Origin: Absidia repens
Taxonomy: Eukaryota; Mucoromycota; Mucoromycetes; Mucorales; Cunninghamellaceae
DNA length: 64,000 nt
Direction: 5' to 3'
Assembly: GCA_002105175.1 (NCBI GenBank)
Contig: MCGE01000020.1
Coordinates: forward strand, 372,001 to 436,000
Position numbers and translations under genes: made by a program. Below, in pieces: positions 37,100 through 48,494 of this stretch; positions within the stretch are counted from its first letter, which is position 1, and each line of letters opens with the position of its first letter. Below the pieces are notes generated by a model that saw only the letters and a list, made by a program, of their open reading frames with translations, was not told where the DNA came from and made no database searches.

Positions 37100-38179
37100 A
37101 TGTCATTGATGTCAAGCTACTATCAACCATCAACACAAAACATGCCTTCGAATCAACAACAGCAACAACAGCAACACCAACAACAACCAACTTTACTCGA
37201 ATATATATCTGAATTGGTATCAAAACGAGTTTCCACCATTCAATACCTCTCTCGAACACATCAAGGCAATACTCACTGGTTCAATACTATTTTACTGACA
37301 AGGGATGACTTGGAAGACCTGTACTCAAACACAAAAATGATGAAACGGTAAAGGCTATGATCAATTTGATATATGGTTCTTTAGAACTTTGCCAATTGAC
37401 ATGTACTCTTTACCTATAGATCTTGCAACTTTTACACATTGGGCGTTTCATTAGGAAACCTTTTACACATCAACAATCCGACTGACTATGCAAAGGCTCT
37501 TGTACAACTACTCAACGAATTTGAACATCATACAGCAGATACTTCTCGACAGAAAATGGTAAGACTTGAGAGAGAGATTCAGTGTATCCTTTGTACAAAA
37601 GTGTGGGGTGTACTTTGGTCAACTCATATTGCGTTGATAGAAAAATATCTTTAGGAAAACCAAAAACAAGGATGAATCAAGCTATTTGGATAGTACTGGT
37701 GAGTACGTCCATTTGGTTGTACCACACGTCGTAAGTTTCTTTGCATGCAAACCTATCATCGATTGATCTCATGTGACTAACGCGAGAGTCTTTTTTTTTT
37801 TTTTTAGGCATACGAACTGGATTACTTTGAAATATTCTTTACGTTGTGTGATGTACTGACTGAAATATACCACAAGTTTTTGACCGACATGGAAGGATCA
37901 CAAAGCACACAATCGTATTTTGAGCTGGCACTCAAAAGTGATGGGAAACTCAAGGTAACGTTAGTAGCAGAAATAGAGATATATATTATACAAGGTGATA
38001 GTGAACTGGCTAATTGATGTAATTCTGTCCTGTTTGATCTTATTTAGAAAATTTTCTCGATGATTACCAAGGAATTGGATGCTTTGGCAAGAAATGCTAT
38101 CAAGGATGAACTAAAGTTGATCGACCCTCTCTCCTTTTCAAACAAGGTGACGCCCATTGATTTTGATGCGATCGAATAA
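37100..38179 (+). CDS. Unrecognised 251-aa helical protein
   Basis: Five exons, 37100..37347, 37420..37558, 37641..37730, 37808..37954, 38048..38179; 251 aa. After a Gln-rich N-terminus the product is continuous, globular-looking and alpha-helical: LLEYISELVSKRVSTIQYL, HWFNTILLTRDDLEDLY, ALVQLLNEFEHH, AYELDYFEIFFTLCDVLTEIY, and KELDALARNAIKDELKLIDP. No signal peptide, transmembrane helix or catalytic motif is seen. Four of five junctions are unambiguous. The acceptor of exon 3 is less sure: the TTTAG at 37654 would give an early stop, so the AG at 37640 (or one at 37670) is used. I cannot name the family. The 3' UTR has CATAGTTTAGCATAG and AATAAAAC near 38315. Confidence 0.75.
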
Positions 38180-38719
38180 ACGATTCCCCTTTTTTCCCAT
38201 AGTTTAGCATAGCCTTTTTATTATTTATCTATATACTATCTCTATATCTACATCTATTCTGTTACGTACACCTTTCATCGTTATCGTCCGCTTCCCCCCT
38301 CCCATTTTTTATATCAATAAAACTCTATATCATATATCAATCTACTATGCCAACGTCAACTTTTTTTTTTATTGTACCCAATGAAAATTCCATAAAGGTC
38401 TTCTTTTGTTTTACATAAATAAGGACCACACCATACACTAACCGAATCACTTCAGATACCAACTAAATCACACACTTGCGAAACCACATTAATTACCCAA
38501 CCAAATCACATTATATACCATATCCTAAATGAACTAAAACTAGTTACCACTTCATCGACCCTTTTTTCAATTTCAAAGCATCAATAAAACAAAAAAGACG
38601 ATCAATCATGTATATATTTGTATAAATTAAGACTTTTATTATAATGAGATGTAAAACTACACTACAATGTCAATATATATATAAAATAAAGGGACAAAGA
38701 AGGAAGATATACTCTACGC
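38180..38719. other. Convergent 3' intergenic gap
   Basis: Holds the 3' UTRs of two converging genes: AATAAAAC near 38315 (plus), and AATAAAG near 38685 with GTAGTGTAGTTTTAC near 38655 (minus strand reading). It includes several CTAAAT/ACTAAA-rich stretches. No gene seen. Confidence 0.6.
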
Positions 38720-39400
38720 TTAAGCAATGGTGACTTCAACCTATTATAAAACGAAAGATGATTAGTATGTTGTGCCAGTTCACTGAGGACTGTGATTATT
38801 TGGGACTTACTTCGACTCCGGGTTCAATGGAGATGGAGGTGATTTGCTTGACGATTTCGGAGGGAGAGTGCAAGTCGATCAAACGCTTGTGGATGCGCAT
38901 TTCGAAACGGTCGAAGGTTTCGGAACCGTTACCGCAAGGGGACTTACGGGTGGTGATACGCAACACCTTGGTGGGGAGACGGACGGGACCCTTGACCTTA
39001 AGTTGCTTGTCCTTGGCACGTTGGATGAGATCAGCGCTGACTAGATAATTCAAAACAAAAAACAAATGAGGATCAGCCACCGAAAAAAAGGACCATCACA
39101 ACCATCTCCCATTCACACACACACACAAGCAGACCTCTTTGACTTACCCTTTTCCAAGTTCTTGACGTTGCGAGAAGTCAAAGTGATACGGATACGGTGG
39201 ATCCTATAGAAGAAAAGCAGTTTAGTCTTCTTATTTTTCTGACATCATTCATTGATTCAAACACTTACTTGGCTTCAACGTGTTCTTCAACACCAACCTT
39301 TTGGGACTTTTCCTATTTGAAAAAAAAATATGTATGTCAGCATTGGTGTGTACAGGCCAGATAGTACGTTTCTTCAAAAGTTACATACAACTTGAGACAT
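38720..39400 (-). CDS. RPS20: 40S ribosomal protein uS10 (S20)
   Basis: Five exons, complement of 38720..38740, 38811..39040, 39148..39203, 39269..39312, 39389..39400; 120 aa, the family's usual length. Residues [74 protein letters not shown] and [14 protein letters not shown] are diagnostic. uS10 sits in the head of the small subunit. The first coding exon has only 12 nt (MSQV) and the last only 21 nt (VEVTIA plus stop); both follow from frame and family alignment. Intron-rich ribosomal protein genes are normal in fungi. Confidence 0.97.
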
Positions 39401-40329
39401 GTTTGTAAAGAGAAAGAAAAAAGAGATGGCTTGGAATCGAAAAAAATATTTTTTTATAGTTCAGACGCGGGTGGCTGCGATTGACTTTTTTTTTTTTTGT
39501 ATCGTAGGTAAAATATATATCTATTCCAACTCCGTCAAATAAATTTTCTTTTCAGTAACCGAAAAATTTGATTTTCTGCCAGTCAAAACCGGTCCCAGAT
39601 GAATCCGAAAAAGGGACAAAAAGGTACCGCATGAATTCGACAATTTATATCCATTTCCATGATTTTACTCTCTTTTTCTTATATATGGTGTCAAAACAAA
39701 AAATAATATTCTCAGGACTGTACTCCCACGGTTGATATTGAATAGCACCGTAAGTTCCAAAAAACAAATAGGAATGAGACTCACGGTCCTTTTTCATTTG
39801 TTTTCAATGGAAAGACCGCAACCAATGGTTTATATGCTTGGCGAATAACTCTCTAACTCACTTAGTGCCTTGTCTCTTTCGAGAAATATATGGATTTTAT
39901 TGTGGTGATTCAGTTTAGTTTTATTTTCTTAGCCGTTATTTGCTTTTATGATTTGTATCTGAATAATAATAAAAAATCGCTGACTTTGACGGACCAAATA
40001 AATATATACATATATATAGTGCGGATAGTTCATAACCTAAATGAACCTTGGTCGTTTCAATTTCCTAACTTTTCAATTCTATGACAGCGATTTTCGGAAA
40101 TTCTTTACACAATCACCTTAGTAGCCTTAGGAGCATAGTATAGCATAATATAGTTGTAGTGTGGTATTTGTCATTATTTTCTATTATCATCAATAAAAAA
40201 AAAGCACCTGAACTTCGATATAAATATTTCAAAGTGAAAAAATGAAGTACGTATAAAGCACACTGAGGGATTGGTTGGCATATTATAAACAATCTCAAAA
40301 TATAGAAGTTCGATTTAGTATCAACATGG
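39401..40329. other. Upstream region of RPS20
   Basis: AT-rich; promoter of RPS20 on the minus strand. Contains T runs and a short TA tract near 40002-40016. No gene recognised. Confidence 0.55.
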
Positions 40330-41130
40330 GGGTTTGAGTCACTAGTTGTTAAAAATAATAGATATATTTTATTGTAGTATAAAGAAACATGAACCGCGGG
40401 GAGGGACGATCAATGCGCTAAACTAAATGAACGAGATGGCGGATGTCAAAAGGGATCTATTGTTGAAGGACAAACTAAGCGAATGGAAGAGACATACTAA
40501 TAATAAAAATACAATACATTATTTATTTAGATGTATGTATAAAGCTTTGATAACTAACACTAAACTAATCTAATGACGGTTCCATGGTAATGATCGCAAT
40601 TTGAAACCTAATCTAATGGTACGTTCTAATCCTGAATCCAAAATGAAAGGGTTTCCTGATGCATGTTTATATTGCAATTTCAAAGTGCCCCTGATTCACA
40701 TTCTAACACTAATCCAAGAGATCCAACAATTATGTTTTTATCAAAAGAAAAAGAGGAAGAATAAAAAAGGTCAAAAGAGAAAAAGAAAAGAAAAAAACTC
40801 ATATGGGCGTTTTAAATGTCCGCACTTGCTTCACTCTTTTGGTCGTGGACGAACAAAAGCAATTGGGAAAAAAAAATCGACTGAACATTTAGCAATGGTC
40901 AAGACATACAGGATGCATGTATAGGTTACCACAGCCTGTATATCAACGTCGTTGTTAAAAAAATACATCAACATTCTTCAGTTGGCAATCAGATCTCCGC
41001 TTTATGTTGTCATATATGGAGTGTCACGGGAGTATTTATTGCCCTTTATGTGATCTGAGCCCCCGAGTGGTCTCAATCCTACCCTCCCTTCCCCTTTACA
41101 GCCTGCGCCGACCAACTTCAACTGCCTAAA
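40330..41130 (-). repeat. Dispersed repeat copy E (diverged)
   Basis: Minus-strand copy. On the plus strand, AACTAACACTAAACTAATCTAATGACGG (40552 onward) and CTGAATCCAAAATGAAAGGGTTTCC (40633 onward) match the core of the other copies, and TATATTTTATTGTAGTATAAAG plus GATCTATTGTTGAAGGAC match the outer modules. The CTTCTAAACTAGTCC part of the core is lost. This is the most diverged copy and the only one not lying downstream of a gene in its own orientation. Confidence 0.6.
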
Positions 41131-41615
41131 GTTTTTCTTTTATTATTAAGAAAGTCGACAATCAGAATATGGCGATGATCTATTCGACTCAAATCCGTAA
41201 TAATAAATAATATTAATAAAAAAAAAAGCCATACGCTTCCAAGATTGATGTCTGGATAATTAGGTTATTAACCGTTCGCACCATGTATACATGAAAAATG
41301 GTGATGGGTGGTGGTGCGATTAGGTAGTATGAAATGAAAAATTGATTTGAAAATGAAAATTTTGCGCATTTATTGAGGCGTTGGTAGTGACGGGTGGTTG
41401 AACTTACCAAATATATAAAAAAATACACGTGCAAGTTACACACTTCTTGGAACTGGGGTAATACAGATGTGGCTGTGGATGGCTCATTTTTTTTTTTTAT
41501 ATTTTTTTGCCTACATTGTCAAATTCCTTTCATTTTTTCTTTTTCATTCTTTTTTGTTTTTTGTTTATTGGTTTTTTTGGATTATATATAGATTTCCAAA
41601 TCAAAAAATTAGACA
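41131..41615. other. Upstream region of Kelch gene
   Basis: Probable promoter; strongly T-rich before the start codon (41486-41580). No gene seen. Confidence 0.5.
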
Positions 41616-43688
41616 ATGGTTAATAAAGTCTTCATTTTATTGGCATCCACATTGTTGATCCAGGTATCCCTTGCGGTATCGCTTGCGCCATTTTCCAAAG
41701 GAGGTGAGTACAGTAAAAAAAAAAAAAAAAAAAAAACACCCCTCCTCCCTCGTCTATTTTATAGGTATGAATTTATATACACATACTCATCAAACCAAAT
41801 GTATAGGGTGTGTTATTCTTAACAAAAACCAGCTGTATTGCCTTGGTGGTGTCGGTGCAGTGAGTAGCTACTCAAATCAGGTTTATGGGCTCGATCTTTC
41901 AAAAGATTATGCTGATCGGGACAGTCTCGATAATGGCTGGAAAATTCTGGCTCCAATGGCCGAAAGAAATTCTGAATTCGCTATTGTCCCCTCGGGCAAC
42001 AACGGTATTTTCATCAATGGTGGTTCAGGCGGCGGACAACCGTTACAGTACCAATCGGCTATTTATAATGCTGCTACCAACACTTGGAACAATATTCCTG
42101 GTTCAAATGCCACTAATTCCGTAGCCCAAGCGTAATATTTATACAATATATAATATTTATATACGAATTTGAAACTGATCTGGTTTTTTTTTTTTACGTG
42201 TATATAGAAGGGGGGCCGTTGCGGCAATAGATAGGTTGGGCAGAGGCGATACTGCGTATATTTGGGGCGGAGTCATGTAAGATTATTTTTTTTAGGAACA
42301 AAAAAAATTTCACACCTTTTTTTTTTTTTTAATACTCTCTCTCTCGTTTTCTTATTCTGGCTCGGTACAGGGATGCAACTACTGGTAGTCCAAACACAAC
42401 ATACTCGGGCACTTTTCTTGTCATGAATCCAATGGTAAGACTACATTTGCAAGACGCGACATTTATATATACATATAGCAGCATACTCATTCTCTTCATG
42501 CCGACACAGACAGGGACATGGAGCCCAAGTCTTGTGCAGGGTACTACTCCATTAGGCTATACACCTCGCATTGGACACACAGCAATATACAGCTTTAGTT
42601 CCATTAGTATTTTTGGTGGAGAGGAAGCGCGCTATGATTCCCTCAGCAACACCTACAAGCTAGAACCTGCAAGCTTCTCAGTGATTCCGCAATTCAACAC
42701 GATCTTCCTTCAATGGAAATTGGCCAACGTTACTGGAGATATTCCCTCCCCTCGCTCTCACCATACCACAACATCCTTAAGTTCGGTTTCAATGATCCTG
42801 TACGGGGGTGCTACTCCTGGTAAGGATAAATCAGTCTACATATATATTCAGTTGCAAGATTCAAGGGTCTAATCAAGAAACTCTTTTTTTTTTGTTGTTG
42901 TAATTAGGAACGAACACACCTGTCAGCGATACTTTGTATACAGCTAGCTTGCTTACTGGGTCAGTGACATGGACTCGAGAGAGAGACACGGGAGGAGGTC
43001 CGGGACCAAGATTCGGGCACTCGGCGGTAAGCATCAACTACAGCACATTTTTGGTGATCGGTGGCGTGGACAGCATTGGCGCGATAAAACACGATGTCAA
43101 TGTGTACTCCTCCTTCAGCAATATCTGGAGAACTTCGTACTCCTCATCTGGGCTCTATTCCAGTAACGACAATGCTGGCAATAGTGGAAGTGGTTCATCT
43201 GGTTCCGGTGGCTCGTCTAGCTCGTATGGCTCGTCTGACTATGGATATTCATTTGCAAATCAACAAGCTATTGCTGGTGGCATCAGTGCTGGTGGTCTCT
43301 TGGTAAGTGATGAACGTTTGATGTTTTTTTTTTTTTTAGTATGATTGTTATTAATATTGAAACATGGCTCCGTTTCATCTTCCCTTGATTTATTATTTAG
43401 TTTTTCGGTTTGATTGGTGTAGCCTTGTCCATGGTCATCAGAAAACACGACAGGACAACAGAAGCTTTGAATGGTGGCATCAATCATCACCCAATGGACG
43501 ATATGGTACAGGCTAATGGGTATGCAAAGGTGGAACTAGACGCACCTACGGTGCCAGACGATCGTCCTTTACCTCCTCCTCCGCCTGGTCAACAATCTAG
43601 CCAAGTTGGTGAGGCAGCCAGCTATTTGCAACAACATCCTTCTTCTGCCCCAGCCAATGGCAATTATCACCAACCTCACCCTTATTGA
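41616..43688 (+). CDS. Kelch-repeat type I membrane protein
   Basis: Seven exons, 41616..41703, 41807..42131, 42208..42276, 42371..42434, 42510..42819, 42908..43302, 43401..43688; 512 aa. A signal peptide (KVFILLASTLLIQVSLA) is followed by a beta-propeller of Kelch-like blades: LYCLGGVGAV with WKILAPM, GIFINGGSG with NTWNNIPG, AYIWGGVM, GTWSPSL with PRIGHTAIYSFSSISIFGGE, SPRSHHTTTSLSSVSMILYGGA, and GPRFGHSAVSINYSTFLVIGGV. A Ser/Gly-rich stretch and one transmembrane helix (about 405-430, GGISAGGLL joined to FFGLIGVALSMVI) lead to a cytosolic tail with a run of seven prolines. Similar proteins are common in Mucoromycota surface proteomes; some Kelch proteins act in polarity or as galactose-oxidase-like enzymes, but no oxidase ligands are evident here. 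Confidence 0.87.
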
Positions 43689-43950
43689 TCCCTTTTTACT
43701 ATTCTGTCTATCTAGCGCTATTGTTCTCCTCTCTTTATTGTTTATTATTATTATTTCTACATTTTTGAATAAAGCCCATGGGCATATTTTTTTTAATTTT
43801 CATATCTGTCTTCTGTCTTTCTTTATTGGTACTGTAACATTTGATTTCTAGCTTGATGTTTGTTTTTTGTATATGGGTAGTATGCATGGGAACGATTCAC
43901 TAGCTGCTATACAAAGCGATTGGTTTTTTAAATCTTTACCGTAGTCTCTC

Positions 43951-43984
<34 letters not shown>
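43689..43984. other. 3' UTR of Kelch gene
   Basis: Contains GAATAAAGCCC near 43769 as a likely polyadenylation signal, then a T-rich run at 43950-43980 just before repeat copy F. Confidence 0.5.
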
Positions 43985-43986
<2 letters not shown>

Positions 43987-45420
43987 GTGAAATCAACGAT
44001 TTACTGGGTGTCAAAGTGTGAGTTTTGATGGGATAGGGTTAGACACTTCGCTGGTGGAGGGTCTGTTGGGATCAAACTGACTTCAATTTGTGGCTTTATA
44101 TTGTTTTTCAAACATCATATCACACGCAATGAAAATAACGAACTTTACTTATATATATATTATATCCAGTTTAGCAGAGAGGCTGTTGTATTTTATAGGC
44201 GATGATACGCTAGTGGTAAGTTCTTGGTTGAATAATACAAAAGATACGAATGATAGATCCTAAATAGGGTCACATTTAATATTTATTGACCTTGACTTGC
44301 AACCCAGTTGCTGGGGCTCTAGGGAGGGAGGGGGACACCTTTCAGAAATCAGGGGAAATAGCTTCGAGCGATGGCTACACTCAGCGGACAGCTCGGATTT
44401 ATCATAATGATGGTAGTGTGGAGTAGGGCCGCGTTTGACATATCAAGTGACCCTGAACTGCTAAACAGCTACTGGGCTCTAGTGTGGGGAATAGTTATAG
44501 AGAAGTAAACTAGGAAGTATGTTTTTGATACGGTACTCACAAAATAAACACAACAAGAGCTTTATTTATAATATAATGGGTCACAGGATATGGGTAATAA
44601 AAAGGTATATTTTATTTGAAGGAATATTGAAGGTACTAAACTAAGCGCGTGAGACTCATTGTCACAAGGGAGCTAATGAAGGTAACATGTGGAAGAATAA
44701 AGTGAGTACCGAAAAATGGTCAACAGTATTATAAAAGTGCAGTTGTAAAAAGGGATATAATATATTGTTTAGTACAAAATATGAGAAAAAAGACTAAAGG
44801 GGTACGTTTTATTGGAGCACACTAATGGTCAACATTAATCTAAAGGGACGATGATAAAAAGGGATCCATTTCACAAGACATGAGACAGACTACTGGTACA
44901 TTTTTTATTGAAGTATGTAAAAATATAAGTAGTTTATTCAGGTATAGATACAAACTGTGGACAAACTAACACTAAAGTAAGCTAATGAAGATTCCAAAAA
45001 GCCGACTACAGGAGGCTAAACATCCTGAATCCAAAATGGAAGGGGTTCCCCATGCATCTTGTAATCCCTGTTAAGAAAACGCTTCTAAACTAGTCCTGAC
45101 ACTATTCTAAGTCCAGAATAATCCCATAGAAGTTGAATGGTGAAGGAAAAAAGAAAGAAAAAAAGGAAAGAAAAGAAAGAAAGGAAAGAGAGAGCGAAAA
45201 ATAAAAAAATAAAAAATACGAAGTCCATGTGAGCGGTATTTGAAATATTTTCTGTACTCTGGTGAGATTTTTGTTCCTGCCACCCTCCCCAATGAGCTTG
45301 ATCCTTCGCTCAGCAGTTGACGCTAGTGGCAACGAATCAACATTTCACTTGATTGCAATGAGCATGCGTATGTACAACTAATGACTGTATCTACTGCATA
45401 ATAAAGAAATTTGAGAAAAC
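43985..45420 (-). repeat. Dispersed repeat copy F
   Basis: Minus-strand copy lying 126 bp beyond the ACR3 stop codon, same orientation as ACR3. Landmarks on the plus strand: GATTTACTGGGTGTCAAAG (pairs with the end block of copy A), GATCAAACTGACTTCAATTTG (end block of D), TATATTTTATTTGAAGG near 44607, ACAAACTAACACTAAAGTAAGCTAATGAAG at 44945, the core ATCCTGAATCCAAAATGGAAGG and CTTCTAAACTAGTCCTGACA (45023-45105), and CATAGAAGTTGAATGG. Confidence 0.78.
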
Positions 45421-45545
45421 ACTTTTTCATTATAAAAAATTTCTTTATTGCGAATGTAAATGACGATGTAATGGTATAAAATAAACTAAAACCAAATTAA
45501 GCTACAAACTAAGGGAAGGGAGGATATGATGCAACTACTCGGTAT

Positions 45546-47124
45546 TTATTCTTGATTTTTCCATTTCAATTTTTTCTCAAGTAAAAGAGCAACATGGACC
45601 AGGATCAACAGTACTATAAAAATAACGTTTATATCTTAGTATATGACCTCTTTGCTTTGATGGTCGATATATATACGGATTTTTTTTTTCATCTAGTTAG
45701 TTACCTGGTACTTCAATCAAAGGACCGATGGTGGCAGCCAAAGCTTGCTCCGAGTCGATACCAAACACAGCAATAGCAATAGCAATGGCAAGTTCAAAGT
45801 TATTGCTTCCAGCAGTAAAGGACTGCGTGACAACAAGAGAGTAGTTCACACCCATGAATTTGAGTAAAAAGAAGGTCAGGAAGAACATGATGTTGAAGTA
45901 AACAAACAACGGGACAGCTACACGGAAGACAGAGCCGATATTTGCAATAATGTGATGACCTTGATTAGCAAACATGACCACAATGGTATAAATCAGGCCA
46001 ATCAAAGCAAGAGGGCCGAAATGAGGTAAAAACACCGTATCGTACCAATGACCGCCCTTAAGTCGACGAAGAGCAAATCGGGTCACAAATCCTGCCACCA
46101 CAGGTATACCAAGATAAATCAACACCGATTGGGCCACGGGCCAAATGGCCAGACCTTGGAGTGCTTGATCCGATGTGTTGGCGCCAAACCATGATGGTAT
46201 AATGTTGATGAAGAGAATGGCATAAGGTGAGAAGAGCGCAATTTGAAGGATGGAATTGATAGCAACGAGAATAGCACAGAAATTGGCATCCCCTCCTGAG
46301 AGTTGATTCCAGATCATCACCATGGCAATACATCTACAGACATGGATAAAAAGATATATATAAAGTAAAATTAGCATCATATAACCTCCCCCCCTTCTTC
46401 ACTTTTACCTAGCAATACCAACGAGAACAACCCCAGTACGAAAACCAGGAAGATCAGGAAGTGTAGCCCAAGCCAAACCAGTCATTACAATCGGGCCAAT
46501 GATCCAATTTAAGACAAGCGAAATTAAAATTTGGACCCAGACAGCACGTGCGGACAGAAGAGATGGGAGTTGTTCGTATTGGACTTTACATAGGACAGGA
46601 TACATCATCACCAGCAGACCGATAGCAATAGGGACACTGACAGATCCAAATTGTACCGTGGCAAATGCAGGTTGTACATTAGGCACATAGTAGCCAATCA
46701 AAACACCAACAATCATCGCTAGTAAAATCCATAGTACAAGGAACCGATCAAGGATGCCTAACTGCCGTAATAAAGCTACAAGAAGGGAAGAAAAAAAAAT
46801 TGAGTTATAAGCAGAACGCCTCTCCCCCCTCATCCAACTACGGCAATTCCTTCCTTTCGTTGACTTACCTGTGGATTTTGCAGGGTCATTGGCGGAAGGA
46901 TCTTCCACATCTAAGGACTGATAGTCAGGGCGCTTAACACAATAGTCAAACTTGCAGTCGGCGGTAATATAACACACTTCCTCGGTTTCGACTGGCTTTT
47001 TTTCACAGTAGTCAAAGTTACATTCCGGTGTTTTATAGCAAATTGGCCTTGCTTCTTGTTGCTGTTGTTGTTCAGTTGGTGTACAGCCACTACGACATTG
47101 GGGAGGAGTTGGAGAATTCGTCAT
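45546..47124 (-). CDS. ACR3: Arsenite efflux transporter Acr3 with N-terminal Cys repeats
   Basis: Four exons, complement of 45546..45613, 45705..46333, 46409..46775, 46869..47124; 439 aa. Acr3 is a plasma- or vacuolar-membrane permease (BART superfamily) that exports arsenite by proton exchange. Ten hydrophobic segments are present, with the family marks GVLIGYYVPNVQ, VMMYPVLCKVQYE (holding the Cys needed for metalloid transport), LNWIIGPIVMTGLAW, MVMIWNQLSGGDANFCA and SFTAGSNNFELAIAIA (conserved Glu), and IEVPVLLILV at the end. Unusual is the ~85-residue N-terminus with two copies of CX5CX4C (Cys29-35-40 and Cys51-57-62, each ending FDYC) plus Cys10/14. It is divergent from an arsC gene 188 bp away, so the two probably share control and act together. 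Confidence 0.95.
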
Positions 47125-47312
47125 GGTTGAGGGAAACGAAAAAAAAAGGAAGGTATCGGAATCTACAAAATGAAGATCAAACCTTTATTTTCTTTTTTTT
47201 TCAATCGCCGCTCGAGATGAACGAAGAATAAAATAGAAAAGAACAACAAAATGTTCATCTTTTTTTTCCTTTTTTTCCCTTTTTTCACACACACACACAC
47301 CCTCTTTATCGA
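47125..47312. promoter_or_regulatory. Bidirectional promoter of ACR3 and arsC
   Basis: 188 bp between the two start codons. It contains A/T runs on both strands, a GCCGCTCGAG stretch near 47206 and a CA repeat at 47286-47300. I found no TTASTAA-type Yap site; the control element is not identified. Confidence 0.6.
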
Positions 47313-47732
47313 ATGTCTGGCCTCGTCGTTTACCACAATCCTAGCTGTAGCAAATCTCGCAAGGCGGTCGGCTACCTTGAAGAACAACAACAACAACAAG
47401 AAAACAAGATTTATGAACTTGAAATTTGCAAATACAAGGCGGACCCTCCTTCGAAGCAAGTCTTACAACATTTGGCCGAATACCTTGGCTTGATGGAAAA
47501 GGATGATGCGACTCGACCTTGGGATGTCCTGGTACGACCAGAAGCGAAGAAAAAGGCGTCGTCTTGGGAAGAAGTATGGACGTTGTTGGAGCAAGACCCC
47601 GCGTTGTTGGAACGGCCTTTCGTGATTGATTGGGACAACAAGAAGGCTGCGCTTGGCCGCGCTGTACCTGGCCATCCTGACCTGCGTACTGTAGAAACTT
47701 TAGTTGAAGAACATATTGCCAATAAAAAATAG
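47313..47732 (+). CDS. arsC: ArsC-type (thioredoxin-fold) arsenate reductase
   Basis: Intronless, 139 aa, close to the 141 aa of plasmid R773 ArsC. The N-terminal active-site loop reads YHNPSCSKSR, with His8, Cys12 and Ser15 at the same numbers as in R773, where Cys12 attacks arsenate. Candidates for the three product-binding arginines are Arg75 (DVLVRPE), Arg101 (LLERPFVI) and Arg116 (ALGRAVPG). Bacterial enzymes of this class use glutathione and glutaredoxin to reduce arsenate to arsenite in the cytosol. A short polyQ insert (25-29) is a local fungal feature. Location head-to-head with an arsenite pump supports the arsenic role; other members of the ArsC/YffB-like fold are redox proteins of unknown substrate, so activity is inferred. 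Lack of introns contrasts with most neighbours and fits bacterial ancestry. Confidence 0.87.
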   Translation: MSGLVVYHNPSCSKSRKAVGYLEEQQQQQENKIYELEICKYKADPPSKQVLQHLAEYLGLMEKDDATRPWDVLVRPEAKKKASSWEEVWTLLEQDPALLERPFVIDWDNKKAALGRAVPGHPDLRTVETLVEEHIANKK

Positions 47733-48049
47733 TGTTTTATTATGATGTTTTTTTATTATGCTTTATAATGATTTTTTTGGCGGTCGGGAAGTGGCGAGCG
47801 TGTATCTGTTTGCTGCGTGATGCGTCCCGAAAATGGGGTTGGACAAGATGAGGGGTGAGGTGGGATGATTGAAATACCGCACCTGCTTGGGGGATTCAGG
47901 GCCCGCTTTTTTTTTTTTTTGGTCCGGCGGGTGGCTTGAAAATCGTCACATGGATTGCGCTTCTGGCACAACCAGGATGTTTTTTTTTCTCCTTGCCTCT
48001 TCTTTTTTTTTATTTTTTGACCGACACATACCTTTATTTTTTATTTGAC
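47733..48049. other. Gap between arsC and mL58 gene
   Basis: 3' UTR of arsC and promoter of the next gene; GGGCCCGC with a T run near 47900-47920. No gene seen. Confidence 0.55.
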
Positions 48050-48478
48050 ATGTTTTCTCAGTGTGTACGACAAGTACGTGGATATGCCACCAAAAGTAAA
48101 GCCACCAACAGGAAAATGACAGCACGTGTCCCTTTGGAACACACCTCATTATCTAATGGCAATGTGTTTGTGGCTCGTCAACCCGTTGTCTCTCTTGAAG
48201 TGCAAGCCACGGCTCCTGCCATTCATCGCCCTCACGAACGTAAACCCGAACTCAACGAAACCCAAATCAACGAAATCCGTCAACTTCGTCAACAAGATCC
48301 TGAAACTTGGACTCGCAAGAAATTAGCCGACAAATTCAACTGCTCCCCTCTATTCATTAGCATGGTCGCTTCTTCACCTTCGAGACAAGCTACCCCACCT
48401 GTCACCGAATCTTCCGAAAAGGGTTACCGACGACAATTGATCACCAAGAACCGACAAAAGAGACGGGAATTGTGGTAG
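48050..48478 (+). CDS. MRPL20: Mitochondrial large-subunit ribosomal protein mL58 (MRPL20 family)
   Basis: Intronless, 142 aa. An N-terminal presequence (MFSQCVRQVRGYATKSKATN, basic, with RGYAT as a likely cleavage region) precedes the family core: RPHERKPELNETQINEIRQL, then DPETWTRKKLADKFNCSPLF and ISMV. This core is diagnostic of the fungal MRP-L20 family, a part of the mitochondrial 54S subunit. The C-terminus is basic (GYRRQL, NRQKRRELW), as usual for rRNA contact. The start was chosen as the first ATG that gives a mitochondrial presequence; the upstream frame is T-rich and non-coding. The motif CAGTTTAGTATTTG begins 3 nt after the stop. Confidence 0.88.
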   Translation: MFSQCVRQVRGYATKSKATNRKMTARVPLEHTSLSNGNVFVARQPVVSLEVQATAPAIHRPHERKPELNETQINEIRQLRQQDPETWTRKKLADKFNCSPLFISMVASSPSRQATPPVTESSEKGYRRQLITKNRQKRRELW

Positions 48479-48494
48479 TTCAGTTTAGTATTTG
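48479..48494 (+). promoter_or_regulatory. 3'-UTR TTTAGT motif
   Basis: TTCAGTTTAGTATTTG directly after the mL58 stop codon; same class of motif as after the C1-THF synthase and hemD stops. Confidence 0.45.

Noticed and set aside
37655..37698. Exon start right after TTTAG at 37654 in the 251-aa gene
   Set aside because: In the required phase it meets a TGA after six codons; the AG at 37640 keeps the frame open.
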